From positions 1,240,001-1,304,000 of the forward strand of contig LR990730.1 of NCBI GenBank assembly GCA_905142475.1: 64,000 nt of DNA, given 5' to 3'. Under the pieces are notes generated by a model. That model worked only from the letters and a program-made list of their open reading frames with translations. It searched no databases and had not been told where the DNA came from. This stretch comes from Xanthomonas hydrangeae. GTDB taxonomy: Bacteria; Pseudomonadota; Gammaproteobacteria; Xanthomonadales; Xanthomonadaceae. Positions 8,665 to 17,820 of the stretch are shown in pieces (position 1 is the stretch's first letter; each line of letters begins with the position of its first letter). Both the position numbers and the translations under genes were made by a program.

Positions 8665-9245
8665 GAGGTGCTCCGATCTGCGCCGCAGTCCTGGCGCTGT
8701 CGCTTGGCGCATGCGCAACGCCACGTGTGCAGGAACAGCAGCGCAGCCAGCGCGAAGATTCGGTGGACCAGCGCATGCTGAGCGCGCAGTCGGGAGGCGA
8801 CGGCGATTCTTCGATCCAGCCTTATACGCTGGCGCCGACACAACGTTTCCGCATGCCGCGCGCGCTACGCAGCGCGGCGCCGGTGCTGCCGGCCGATTCG
8901 CCACGGCAGAGCTTGCCGCCGACCACCGTCTGCGCGCATGTGATCCTGAACGCCGAAGGCGCGGTGCAGCGCGTCGATCCGATGTCCGACCGCGGCGAAT
9001 GCGCGGCCGGCCTGCTGCCGGGCAACGCCGATCTGGTGCAGGCGGTGCGTACCACGGTGCAGCAATGGCAGTTCGTGCCGGCCGCGATGTGCACGTTTGC
9101 GCCTGGTGTGGCACAACCGGCGGCGCTGGACGACTGCACCGGCGCAACCGGCGAAGAACCGGTGCCGGTGACGCTGTCGTTCGCATTCACCTTCGAGGTG
9201 CGGCAGGGCAAGGTCAGCGTACGCACCGGCAAGGTTGCCCGCTGA
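8661..9245 (+). CDS. Lipoprotein with a TonB C-terminal-like domain
   Basis: 194 residues. The ATG at 8661 overlaps the previous stop (ATGA) and has a textbook AGGAGG at 8648-8653. A lipobox (LSLGAC) predicts lipidation at Cys18. After a Gln/Arg/Ser-rich linker, the C-terminal half resembles a TonB C-terminal domain: VILNAEGAVQRVDPM, AVRTTVQQWQFVPA and PVTLSFAFTFEV follow the order of strands and the basic helix seen in the fused domain of the preceding peptidase. Four Cys in this half (in VCAHV, GECAAG, AAMCTF, DDCTG) could form disulfides. It is co-transcribed with the repressor and peptidase and probably works with them at the envelope. Its function is not known. Confidence 0.82.
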   Translation: MRGAPICAAVLALSLGACATPRVQEQQRSQREDSVDQRMLSAQSGGDGDSSIQPYTLAPTQRFRMPRALRSAAPVLPADSPRQSLPPTTVCAHVILNAEGAVQRVDPMSDRGECAAGLLPGNADLVQAVRTTVQQWQFVPAAMCTFAPGVAQPAALDDCTGATGEEPVPVTLSFAFTFEVRQGKVSVRTGKVAR

Positions 9246-9266
9246 CGCAGGCCTTGCGTCAGCGGG
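9238..9266. terminator. Hairpin between convergent lipoprotein and modC genes
   Basis: CCCGCTGACGC (9238-9248) and GCGTCAGCGGG (9256-9266) form a perfect 11-bp stem with a 7-nt loop. It includes the lipoprotein stop codon and lies 33 bp before the modC stop, so it may end transcription from both sides. No long U-run is present. Confidence 0.55.
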
Positions 9267-9298
9267 TGGACGCAACGCACCAGCGCTGCCGGCTGCGC

Positions 9299-9913
9299 TT
9301 ACTCCAGTACATGCACGCTGTCGGCAATGCGCTGCACTTCGTCGGGATTGTGGCTGACGTACAACATCGGCAGACGGATCTCGTCGCGCACGCGTTGCAG
9401 GTAGGGAATCAATTCTTCGCGACGCGCCTGATCCAGCGCCGACAAGGGCTCGTCGAACAACAGAATCGCCGGTTGCGACAACAAGGCGCGGCCGATCGCC
9501 ACGCGTTGCGCTTCGCCGCCGGACAGATTGCGCGGCCGGCGTTGCAATAACGGCGCAATCCCCAGCAATGCCACCACATCGTCGAAACCGAACGGCGCCG
9601 CGCCACGTGCATGCCGGCCGTAACGCAGATTGCGGCGCACATCCAGATGCGGAAACAGCCGCGCATCCTGAAAGACGTAGCCGATGCTGCGCTTGTGCGT
9701 AGGCAGGTTCACGCCTTGCCGGGCGTCGTACAGACACCGCCCGTCGATGCGGATATGCCCGGCCTGCGGTTGCACCAGCCCGGCGATCGCATTGAGCACG
9801 GTGGTCTTGCCGGCACCGGACGGGCCGACCAAGGCCACCACACGCGCGGCGTCCTGAATCCGGATGTGGCGTTGGAAGTTGCCGCGCTGCAATTGCAGCT
9901 CGATGTCCAGCAT
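9299..9913 (-). CDS. modC: Molybdate ABC transporter ATP-binding protein, minimal form
   Basis: 204 residues, with the start overlapping the modB stop by one base. All ATPase motifs are present: Walker A GPSGAGKTT, Q-loop YVFQDARLFPHL, signature LSGGEAQR, Walker B ILLFDEPLSALD and the switch His in LYVSHN. ModC proteins of E. coli type are about 350 residues and carry a C-terminal molybdate-binding TOBE domain. This protein stops right after the ATPase core, so allosteric molybdate sensing in that domain is absent. No frameshift is visible; the downstream bases do not continue a TOBE-like frame. It energises ModB at the inner membrane. Confidence 0.93.
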   Translation of the reverse strand: MLDIELQLQRGNFQRHIRIQDAARVVALVGPSGAGKTTVLNAIAGLVQPQAGHIRIDGRCLYDARQGVNLPTHKRSIGYVFQDARLFPHLDVRRNLRYGRHARGAAPFGFDDVVALLGIAPLLQRRPRNLSGGEAQRVAIGRALLSQPAILLFDEPLSALDQARREELIPYLQRVRDEIRLPMLYVSHNPDEVQRIADSVHVLE

Positions 9914-10605
9914 CAGTCTTCCTCACGCGGATGCGGCCTGCGCACCAGCCATTCGGACAGCAGCAGCGCGGCCAGCGAAATCGCCAACGCAACGCCAGCC
10001 AACCGCCACACGCCCGATTCCATGCCTGGCACCTGCATCAAGCCGTAGATGGCCGACGACAAGGTCTGGGTTTCGCCAGGGATGTTGGAGACGAAGGTGA
10101 TGGTGGCGCCGAACTCGCCCAATGCCTTGGCAAAGGCCAGCACTGTGCCCGCCACCAGACCCGGCCAGGCCAGCGGCAAGGTGATGCTGAAGAACACCCG
10201 CCACGGACCGGCGCCGAGCGTGGCGGCGGCCGCTTCCAGGCGGCGGTCTGTGGCTTCGATGGACAAGCGAATGGCGCGCACCATCAACGGAAAGCCCATC
10301 ACCGCGCATGCCAGCGCCGCGCCGGTCCAACGGAATGCGAACTGGACACCGAAGTAGTCCAGCAGCCAGCTACCGACCGGCCCCTGCGTGCCCAGCACCA
10401 CCAGCAGCGCGTAGCCTGTCACCACCGGCGGCATCACCAAGGGCAAGTGCAGCAACGCGTCCAACAGGGCCTTGCCCGGAAAGCGGCGCCGCGCCAGCAA
10501 CCAGCCGCAGGCGATACCCGGCGGCAGGCTGGCGATGGCGGCAACGATCGCGACCTTGAGACTCAAGCCGATCGCGGTCAGCTCTTGCGGGGTGAACATC
10601 GACAA
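9913..10605 (-). CDS. modB: Molybdate ABC transporter permease
   Basis: 230 residues from the ATG at 10605; a second ATG two codons in is equally possible. About five to six membrane helices are visible. The cytoplasmic coupling (EAA-like) loop reads EAAATLGAGPWRVFFSITLP, followed by LAWPGLVAGTVLAFAKALGEFGATITF, which is typical for ModB/CysT-type permeases. It lies 9 bp after the modA stop and overlaps modC, so modABC is one operon. It forms the channel through the inner membrane for molybdate (or tungstate) delivered by ModA. Confidence 0.95.
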   Translation of the reverse strand: MSMFTPQELTAIGLSLKVAIVAAIASLPPGIACGWLLARRRFPGKALLDALLHLPLVMPPVVTGYALLVVLGTQGPVGSWLLDYFGVQFAFRWTGAALACAVMGFPLMVRAIRLSIEATDRRLEAAAATLGAGPWRVFFSITLPLAWPGLVAGTVLAFAKALGEFGATITFVSNIPGETQTLSSAIYGLMQVPGMESGVWRLAGVALAISLAALLLSEWLVRRPHPREED

Positions 10606-10614
10606 CGGCGCGCC

Positions 10615-11391
10615 TCAATCGGTCAACGAAAAACCGCGGCGGGTGAAGATCGCCTTGGCCGGCTTGCTGCTCAGCCACTGCACGAACTTGACAGTGTCGG
10701 GATTGCTGCTGTTCTTCAACGCAGCGACCGGATACACGATCGCATCGTGGCTGTCGTCGGGGAACGTGGCGACCACGCGCACCTTGGGGTCGGCGCGTGC
10801 GTCAGAGCCGTACACGATGCCCAGCGGCGCCTCGCCACGCGAGACCAGCATCAGGGCTGCGCGCACGCTTTCCGACTCGGCCAGGCGGTTGCTCACCCCA
10901 TCCCACTGGCCGAGTTTGCGCAGCGCTGCGGCGGCGTATTTGCCGGCCGGCACGCTGGTGGTCTGGCCAACCGCCAACCGGCCACTGTCGCCGAGCGCCT
11001 TGGCAATCGCGCCAGGTTTGCGCGGGTCCACGCGCACCTTGCTGGCGGCCGGGGCGATCAGCACCAGCGTGTTGCCGAGCAGGTTGTGGCGCTGCGCCGG
11101 CAGCACCAGGCCGCGCTGCTGCAGATAGTCCATCCATTCCAGATCGGCCGAGAAGAACACGTCTGCCGGTGCGCCTTGCTCGATCTGGCGTGCCAGTGCG
11201 GAGCTGGCGGCATACGACACGCGTACCGGCGTGCCGGTCGCCTTTTCGTAAGCGGCCGCGGCCTCGTCCATGGATTCCTTCAAGCTCGCTGCGGCAAACA
11301 CCGTCACCGGTGCAGTCTGCGCAGTGGCCAGCACGGGCAGGGCGAGCATCAGCACGCAGAACGCGCGCTGCCAAAAACCGATCGTGCGCAT
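10615..11391 (-). CDS. modA: Molybdate ABC transporter periplasmic binding protein
   Basis: 258 residues, ATG at 11391. The signal peptide [20 protein letters not shown] is cut near ATAQT. The mature protein starts [20 protein letters not shown], the ModA oxyanion-binding motif, then [25 protein letters not shown]. It ends with a basic tail ([11 protein letters not shown]). It binds molybdate in the periplasm and hands it to ModB. Molybdate supports molybdoenzymes such as nitrate reductase. No ModE-like regulator is present in the window. Confidence 0.96.
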   Translation of the reverse strand: MRTIGFWQRAFCVLMLALPVLATAQTAPVTVFAAASLKESMDEAAAAYEKATGTPVRVSYAASSALARQIEQGAPADVFFSADLEWMDYLQQRGLVLPAQRHNLLGNTLVLIAPAASKVRVDPRKPGAIAKALGDSGRLAVGQTTSVPAGKYAAAALRKLGQWDGVSNRLAESESVRAALMLVSRGEAPLGIVYGSDARADPKVRVVATFPDDSHDAIVYPVAALKNSSNPDTVKFVQWLSSKPAKAIFTRRGFSLTD

Positions 11392-11467
11392 GGGTAAGCT
11401 CCAGCAGGGTCAGAGACCGATCATAGCGGCTGCACCCCGTGCGCCGCGTGGCGACCACACTGGAACG

Positions 11468-12304
11468 TTACCGATCCACTCCACCACGTCGGCCAGCCTG
11501 GAGATTGGCCTGCAGCGCAGGCCGGATCAGCTTGGGCTCGGGCAAGGTGGCATCGCGCGCCTGCCGCTGCGCCACAAACGTCTCGATCTCGACGCCATCG
11601 CGCACATGGAGATTGCTGCGCCGCTGTTCGCCAATGCTGGTCTGATGCGCCACAGCGCGGCCGCCCGGGCCGTAGTCGTGGCAGACGAACACACGCGTGT
11701 CTTCCGGCAGCGCATACAGGCGCTGGATCGAGGCAAACAATTGCCGCGCATCGCCACCGGGAAAATCGCAGCGCGCCGTGCCCGCGTCGGGCATGAACAA
11801 CGAATCGCCGGGAAACAGCGCATCGCCGATCAGATACGCAATGCTGTCGCTGGTATGCCCGGGCACTGCGATGACGCGCGCCTGGATGCCACCGAGCTGG
11901 AAGCGTTCGTCATCGGCGAACAGATGATCGAACTGCGAGCCATCGGCGCGGAAGTCCTCTGGCAAGGCATAACGCGGTGCCAGCGTTCGCTGCACATCCC
12001 GAATGCCTGCGCCGATGCCGATGCGCGCCTGAGGCCAGTGTTGTTTGAGCCATTGCGCGGCAGACAGGTGGTCGGCATGCGCATGGGTTTCCAGCAGCCA
12101 GTGCACCTGCCAGCCGTGTTCGGCGATGGCATCGACGATGGCCTGCGCGGCGTGCGTGCTGACCTCGCCGGTGTCGGCCGCATAGTCCAGCGCCGGATCG
12201 ATCACCGCCGCTGCACCGGTTGCCGCATCGGCGACCATATAGGTGAAGGTGCCGCTGTCGGCGTGGAAGAACGCAAGGACCTCGGGCTGCATCGGCGTCT
12301 CCAT
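11468..12304 (-). CDS. Metallo-beta-lactamase-fold hydrolase, persulfide dioxygenase (ETHE1/Blh)-like
   Basis: 278 residues from the ATG at 12304, one base after the nuclease stop; an ATG at 12292 gives 274 residues. The fold is shown by ETHAHADHLSAA (metal motif HxHxDH), VIAVPGHTSDSIAYLIGD, GDSLFMPDAGTARCDFPGG and the late metal ligand in VFVCHDYGPGG. The MPDAGTARCDFPGGDA stretch and the C-terminal segment with QRRSNLHVRDG match the ETHE1/Blh persulfide dioxygenase group rather than glyoxalase II. Such enzymes oxidise glutathione persulfide to sulfite with a single iron. A role in sulfide detoxification fits a genome region rich in sulfur genes, but the cys clusters are 16 kb away. Confidence 0.88.
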   Translation of the reverse strand: METPMQPEVLAFFHADSGTFTYMVADAATGAAAVIDPALDYAADTGEVSTHAAQAIVDAIAEHGWQVHWLLETHAHADHLSAAQWLKQHWPQARIGIGAGIRDVQRTLAPRYALPEDFRADGSQFDHLFADDERFQLGGIQARVIAVPGHTSDSIAYLIGDALFPGDSLFMPDAGTARCDFPGGDARQLFASIQRLYALPEDTRVFVCHDYGPGGRAVAHQTSIGEQRRSNLHVRDGVEIETFVAQRQARDATLPEPKLIRPALQANLQAGRRGGVDR

Positions 12305-12305
12305 C

Positions 12306-13121
12306 TCAGGGGGCGGCCAGCGCCGCATTGAGCACGGCGGCGAGTCGGTCGCCGGCAAGCCGCAATTGCGTCTCGGCGATCGGACGATAGGTGGCGATGT
12401 AGTTGTCCGGCAATACATGCTCGCTCGGATACACGCCCGGCGTGATCGCGATCTTGCACGACGCCTGCGCCCAGGCAGCAGCGGGCGGCGGCAGCACCGG
12501 AGACATTGCAGCGGCAGCCGGCAACGCCAGCAGACGTGGCAGATACGCATCGTCGTCGAGGTGGCTGTCGTTGAGCATGCCGCTGTCCCACAGCGCATGC
12601 AGGTTGCTGCCCCTGCCATCGACCTGCAGCTGGAACGTGTTGCCGCCCTTGTCGTGCGCGTAGCCGGCATGCATGGGCTGATGGATGTCGCCGACAAAAT
12701 GCACCACGAACTTCAATGCCTGCCGCCGCACGTCCAACGGCTGGCTGCGATCGGCCAGCAACGCGGTTTGCTGCTCGAGCGCGGCGATCACGCAGTTGCC
12801 ATCCGGGCAGTCGCGCGCCGGCACGTAGCCGCACTGGTGTTCGCCCAGGTTGACGTAATGCCAGCGCCCGGAGCGCTTGCCCAGATCCGGATCGTGTTCG
12901 CGCAGTTCATCGGCCCAGGTCGCGACCCCGGCCAGGCTCGGATGCGCCTCGCCTGCCAGCAATTGCGCCACCTGCGCACGCGCTTGCGGCGTCAGTTCGG
13001 TTTCTGCAACGCGCGCCACCAAGCGGTGGCCCTGCGGGCCCCAGGCGAATGCGGCGATGGGCTGAAGTGCCGCGGCAACGGCGGCGGCAAGAACGACAAC
13101 ATAAGGGGAGAAGGTCTTCAT
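12306..13121 (-). CDS. Secreted S1/P1-type nuclease
   Basis: 271 residues from the ATG at 13121; this start gives a signal peptide cut after AAFA, so that Trp becomes residue 1 of the mature protein. That is the hallmark of S1/P1 nucleases, in which the N-terminal Trp binds zinc. Other zinc-site segments are WGPQGHRLVARVAE, HYVNLG, VHFVGDIHQPMHAG and GGNTFQLQ followed by NLHALWDSGM. It would cleave single-stranded nucleic acids outside the cytoplasm and release phosphate and nucleosides. The next gene (MBL hydrolase) begins one base after its stop, so the two are probably co-translated although no shared pathway is obvious. Confidence 0.93.
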   Translation of the reverse strand: MKTFSPYVVVLAAAVAAALQPIAAFAWGPQGHRLVARVAETELTPQARAQVAQLLAGEAHPSLAGVATWADELREHDPDLGKRSGRWHYVNLGEHQCGYVPARDCPDGNCVIAALEQQTALLADRSQPLDVRRQALKFVVHFVGDIHQPMHAGYAHDKGGNTFQLQVDGRGSNLHALWDSGMLNDSHLDDDAYLPRLLALPAAAAMSPVLPPPAAAWAQASCKIAITPGVYPSEHVLPDNYIATYRPIAETQLRLAGDRLAAVLNAALAAP

Positions 13122-13144
13122 CCCGCAATTGTACGCATCGCTTT

Positions 13145-13197
13145 GGGACGGTTTGATGGCCGTCCCGGTCGCACGACGGCCACGCCTGAGCGTGGCC
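13145..13197 (-). terminator. Two adjacent hairpins between ompW and the nuclease gene
   Basis: GGCCACGC-CTGA-GCGTGGCC (13178-13197) and GGGACGG-N8-CCGTCCC (13145-13166) are perfect stems located just beyond the stop of the first minus-strand OmpW gene and 24 bp before the nuclease start. They separate the two genes and probably weaken or end read-through. No U-run. Confidence 0.5.
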
Positions 13198-13209
13198 TCG
13201 GCAATACGA

Positions 13210-13824
13210 TCAGAAGTACACCAGGTAGGACACGCCATAGGTCAGCGGATCGATCTTCGCCTTGCCCAGCCGCGCGCCGTTGAAGTCGACGTTGCTTTGC
13301 GAGCCGGTCCAGCGCGCATCCACGCGCAGGCCGCTGCGCTCGTTGAAGATGAAGTCCACGCCGACATGCGCGGTGGCGCCCACCGAATCGTCGAAGCGCA
13401 GATCGCCATTGCCGAATGCCGCATCGACGTCTTCACCGAGAAAGGTGGTGTAGTTGATGCCCACACCCACGAACGGCGACACCGTGCCGTAGCCGTTGAT
13501 GTGGTACTGCAACAGCACGCTCGGCGGCACCGACCAGTAGCTCCCCACCTTGCCGATACCGTCGAGTTCCAGATCGTGCTTGCCCGACACGGCGGCATGC
13601 ACCTCGATGCCGAGATTGTTGCGGACGAAGTATTCGTAGGTGAACGACAGCGCCGGTGCGCCCTTGATCTCGGCACGCGTGCCGCCGAAGGTGCCGCTGT
13701 CGGATTTGGGCGAGACATAGCCGGCACCGTAGCCGGTCGTCCAGTGGCCGGCCGACTGTGCAAGGGCAGGTGTGGCCGAAGCGGCCAGTGCGATGGCGAG
13801 GGCGGTACGGATCAGCATGCTCAT
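13210..13824 (-). CDS. ompW: OmpW-family outer-membrane protein (copy 1)
   Basis: 204 residues from the ATG at 13824 (a second ATG two codons later is possible). The signal peptide ends ATPALAQS. OmpW features include GAGYVSPKSDSGTF near the N-terminus, NNLGIEVHAAV, the strand segment PPSVLLQYHI, VSPFVGVGINYTTFL and a C-terminal aromatic residue (SYLVYF). The family forms narrow eight-stranded barrels with a hydrophobic channel. It lies 116 bp downstream of a second OmpW gene in the same orientation, and the two share order and motifs throughout, so they look like a tandem duplication that has diverged. Confidence 0.93.
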   Translation of the reverse strand: MSMLIRTALAIALAASATPALAQSAGHWTTGYGAGYVSPKSDSGTFGGTRAEIKGAPALSFTYEYFVRNNLGIEVHAAVSGKHDLELDGIGKVGSYWSVPPSVLLQYHINGYGTVSPFVGVGINYTTFLGEDVDAAFGNGDLRFDDSVGATAHVGVDFIFNERSGLRVDARWTGSQSNVDFNGARLGKAKIDPLTYGVSYLVYF

Positions 13825-13940
13825 GGAATCCCCGGTAGGTCGGACAGGTGGTCGACGTGACCAACCTGTCCGCAACTCCGGCGGTGGATGCACGTCCCTG
13901 GACGCCCAGTGTGCCAGAGATGCACCGCGCACGCAGTGGA

Positions 13941-14564
13941 TCAGAACCGGTGCACGTACGCCACGCCATAGACCAGCGGGTCGATGTTGACCGTGCCGAT
14001 GCGGTTGCCATCGAGGCTGGCTTCGGTGTCGATATCGATCCAACGCAGGTTCACGCGCAGGGCGCCGCGGTCGCTGAGCTTGTAGTCCACGCCTGCATGC
14101 AGGGCCAGGCCCCAGGAATCGTCCAGTTCCAGATCGCTGCCGGCCAGCGCGCCGCGGGTGTCGGTGCTGAAGAAACGGGTGTAATTGATACCCGCGCCAA
14201 CGAACGGCGAGAGCTTGCCCTGGCTGTTGAAGTGGTACTGCAGCGAAATCACCGGCGGCAGATGCTTGGTGCTGCCGACGCGCCCCATGCCGCGGAGCGC
14301 GATGTCGTGCTCGAACGGCAGCGCAGCCAGAACTTCGATGCCCAGGTTGTCGGCGATGAAGTATTCCGCAGTGAAGGTCGGCTTGATGTCCTTGCCGACG
14401 TCTGCTTCGAGCGTGCCGCCGACCAGACGGCCGTTATCGGATTTGGGCGCGACCTGGTGGGCGCCGACGGCAACCGTCCAGTCGCCTTTGGATTGAGCCA
14501 ATGCGGGGACGCTGGCAAAGCTGGCGGCCAGACCGGCGAGCAGAAGGGTAGAGCGCATGCGCAT
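13941..14564 (-). CDS. ompW: OmpW-family outer-membrane protein (copy 2)
   Basis: 207 residues from the ATG at 14564; an ATG two codons on gives 205. The signal peptide ends SVPALAQS. It has GAHQVAPKSDNGRL, FIADNLGIEVLAAL, LPPVISLQYHFN, LSPFVGAGINYTRFF and a terminal HRF. Compared with copy 1 the barrel core is conserved, while loop segments such as SSTDTRGALAGS-like regions differ, which suggests different pore or ligand properties. The upstream gap 14565-14851 contains an inverted repeat at 14650-14668 but no clear promoter. Confidence 0.93.
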   Translation of the reverse strand: MRMRSTLLLAGLAASFASVPALAQSKGDWTVAVGAHQVAPKSDNGRLVGGTLEADVGKDIKPTFTAEYFIADNLGIEVLAALPFEHDIALRGMGRVGSTKHLPPVISLQYHFNSQGKLSPFVGAGINYTRFFSTDTRGALAGSDLELDDSWGLALHAGVDYKLSDRGALRVNLRWIDIDTEASLDGNRIGTVNIDPLVYGVAYVHRF

Positions 14565-14649
14565 AGAAATTCTCGTTGTGTGCAGAAGATGGAGTAAGTC
14601 TTGTGGGTTTGCCCGAGGGCTGCCTTCATCCTGATCAATCCGTTGGCGC

Positions 14650-14668
14650 CATGACCCTGTGGGTCATG
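14650..14668. repeat. Perfect 8-bp inverted repeat CATGACCC-TGT-GGGTCATG
   Basis: The repeat sits in the 287-bp gap between the minus-strand SnoaL/CaMKII-AD-like gene (stop at 14852) and the upstream side of OmpW copy 2 (start 14564). It could act as a transcript end for the former or an operator for the latter. There is no U-run. Confidence 0.35.
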
Positions 14669-14851
14669 CAGCGGTGTGAGCAGGAGCTGGCATTGACAGC
14701 AGCGGTGCGCGCCGTGGCGGTGATCGCACCGGCGCATCGCGTCCGAGGTGCAACGCGATGCGCCTGGCGCAGGCGGCGGCGTGGGAGGAGCGCCGACGCT
14801 TGCATGCGCGATGGAGCAGGCCGCGAGCGGATGGCTGCAGGGACCGAGCAC

Positions 14852-15364
14852 TTACTTGACCTTGGCGACCTTGGGCGCATCCACTTCCGGCATCGCCGAG
14901 CTGTGGTGGTTGATGATCAGCCACTTGTCGTCGCGCTTTTCGTACACGAAGGTGTAGCGCGCCTGCACCTTGCTCTTCTTGCCGTCCTTGTCGGTCAGCG
15001 TGAAGGTGTAGACGCCGGCATCCACCGCGCTGTCGTCATCGAGCACACGCACGGTGCGGTAGTTGACGACGCCCTGCGGCTTCTTGGTCAGGAACATCTC
15101 GAAGTACTTTTCGATCTGCGCCCGCGAGGCGCGCACTTCGTTGGAGACGGTCGGCAGCAGCACGCCGTCCGGTGCATACAGGTCGGCAACCTTGTGCGGG
15201 TTGCCGGTGGCCAGCGCCGCGTTCCAGGTGTCGAACAGTGCAGCCACTTCGCGCGCCTCGCCATCGGCGGGCAGCGTTGCCTTTTCGGTGTAATGCATCA
15301 CGCCGCCAGCCAGCGCCGGGGTGGCGGCCAGAGCCAGAACCAGAGAGAGAAGGGTGCGACGCAT
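14852..15364 (-). CDS. Secreted SnoaL-like / CaMKII-association-domain protein
   Basis: 170 residues from the ATG at 15364, with GGAG six bases upstream on the minus strand. A signal peptide (MRRTLLSLVLALAATPALA) precedes the domain. The domain starts with VAALFDTWNAALATGNPHKV, then LYAPDGVLLPTVSNEVR, KYFEMFLTKKPQGVV, and ends KWLIINHHSSAMP, the pattern of the DUF4440/SnoaL-like superfamily and especially of the calcium/calmodulin-dependent kinase association domain (CaMKII-AD). Bacterial members are small oligomeric periplasmic proteins of unknown function. A Lys-rich tail (DAPKVAKVK) follows. Confidence 0.82.
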   Translation of the reverse strand: MRRTLLSLVLALAATPALAGGVMHYTEKATLPADGEAREVAALFDTWNAALATGNPHKVADLYAPDGVLLPTVSNEVRASRAQIEKYFEMFLTKKPQGVVNYRTVRVLDDDSAVDAGVYTFTLTDKDGKKSKVQARYTFVYEKRDDKWLIINHHSSAMPEVDAPKVAKVK

Positions 15365-15665
15365 GGGGATCTCCGTTGTGATTGATGGGTGCCTCAGCAG
15401 GCAGGGCCAGTATCGAAATCCACGGAGCGCTGAAATTCTGCTGTTCGGCATAGTCTTGAGTATGCTGTCTGGCGTAGTTTGGATATTATAAGCGATTGAA
15501 AATAAATAAATTAATGAGGATTTATAGACTTCTTCGAGTTTTACCTGTTGTGCAGACAATTGTTCGTTGCGCCGAGCGTCGGGCGCTGAGCACCGCGCGG
15601 ATGCCCATTTGAGAGCGATACGCCGTTGCCCTCTGTAGGGCACAGGCTATTGCCGAGCCCGCTGC

Positions 15666-15764
15666 CAGCGCGGTGCATGCAGGCCCTGGATCAGCAGGTC
15701 TGTCCTTGCATGTGGGGCCGTGCAGCGCGCATGCAGCGAGCGCAGGTATCCAGGGCCGGCGCTG
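15666..15764. repeat. Bipartite long inverted repeat upstream of gapA
   Basis: GGCCCTGGAT (15682-15691) pairs perfectly with ATCCAGGGCC (15748-15757), and outside it CAGCGC (15666-15671) pairs with GCGCTG (15759-15764). The 56-bp interior has several TGCATG/GCATGC runs. It could fold as RNA or be a decayed mobile repeat; no gene is visible. Confidence 0.4.
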
Positions 15765-15881
15765 CGTCTACCGGCAGTGGTTAGGGGTGACTGCAATGGC
15801 TGCGGCTGCACCTGGCCACAACGTCCTTGCACGCTGTACTGCGCAGCATTCAAGCGCACGGCTGCGCGAGTGCGACGCTGC

Positions 15882-16940
<1,059 letters not shown>

Positions 16941-16964
16941 ATCGCGCGCTTAGGCGACGCGTTG

Positions 16965-16997
16965 AAGGCCCCGGCATGCCGGGGCCTTTCGTTTTTT
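16965..16997 (+). terminator. Rho-independent terminator of gapA
   Basis: AAGGCCCCGG-CATG-like loop with the exact complement CCGGGGCCTT, followed by TCGTTTTTT. Strong GC stem plus U-run, 24 bp after the gapA stop. Confidence 0.93.
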
Positions 16998-17157
16998 GTC
17001 TGTCGGAATGTGATGTGGACATGCGCCGTCACCGCTTCGTCGCCAGTACAGGATGTGGACTTTGAGAGGCTCACGTGCGCTAATTTGCGCGCACGGCGGC
17101 CGTTCCCGTGTCGTGTACGAAGGATCGGGGAACTCCATGGATCGAGAGAACATAACG

Positions 17158-17628
17158 ATGAATAAATTTCTGGCGGGCGCATTGGCGCTCGGTGTGGTGG
17201 TTGCGTTTTCGGCTCCGTCGAACAGCTGGGCGGCGAAAAAGCAGACCGGTACGCCGGCCTGGATGAATGCCGATGGTGAAGTGATCAAGTCGTCCGATGT
17301 CGAGGCCGGCTATGGCGAGACGGTCAAGGGCGTCAACGATTACGAGGGCGAGATCACCGGCAAGCCGGCGCCGGACAGCAAGTTCACCCAGTTGAAGATC
17401 GGCATGCCGATGAAGCAGGTGACCGATCTGATCGGGCAGCCGGACGACCAGGGTTCCTATGTGACTGGCAAGGCGTTCATTCCGTTCTTCTTCGGTGGGG
17501 ACCGTTACCGGTACGAGATGGCCTACAAGGGCCAGGGCCGTCTGGTGTTTGCCGGCAAGTCGATGGGTACCGGCGGCAACCTGGTCTGGATCATCCATAA
17601 CAAGAACGACAGCGGCTACCGCGAATAA
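17158..17628 (+). CDS. BamE/SmpA-OmlA-like periplasmic protein
   Basis: 156 residues from the ATG at 17158. An in-frame ATG at 17137 exists, but only the later start places the signal peptide (MNKFLAGALALGVVVAFSAP) at the N-terminus. Cleavage is expected near NSWAA; there is no lipobox, unlike true BamE. The SmpA/OmlA-like element KIGMPMKQVTDLIGQPDDQ is followed by YEMAYKGQGRLVFAG and LVWIIHNKNDSGY, consistent with the small alpha/beta fold. The role is unknown; by analogy it may bind envelope partners. It has its own terminator. Confidence 0.8.
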   Translation: MNKFLAGALALGVVVAFSAPSNSWAAKKQTGTPAWMNADGEVIKSSDVEAGYGETVKGVNDYEGEITGKPAPDSKFTQLKIGMPMKQVTDLIGQPDDQGSYVTGKAFIPFFFGGDRYRYEMAYKGQGRLVFAGKSMGTGGNLVWIIHNKNDSGYRE

Positions 17629-17634
17629 GTTTGA

Positions 17635-17661
17635 AACGCCCGGTTCTCCGGGCGTTTTTTT
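17635..17661 (+). terminator. Rho-independent terminator of the BamE-like gene
   Basis: AACGCCCGG-TTCT-CCGGGCGTT with seven T residues running through the stem end. It begins 7 bp after the stop codon. Confidence 0.95.
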
Positions 17662-17820
17662 GGGGCGCGCTTGCGTACGTGCAGCCATTGCGTCCCGGAG
17701 CTGCTGACGTCATCGCCTCGCCGAGCTTTCCCCCCGGCTTGGCTGCCCAGACGCGTCCTGAGCCTGTATGGTTCGCGCATTCGGCCGGATGCCGACTCAG
17801 GGGTTGCTGCGTTGGAAACG

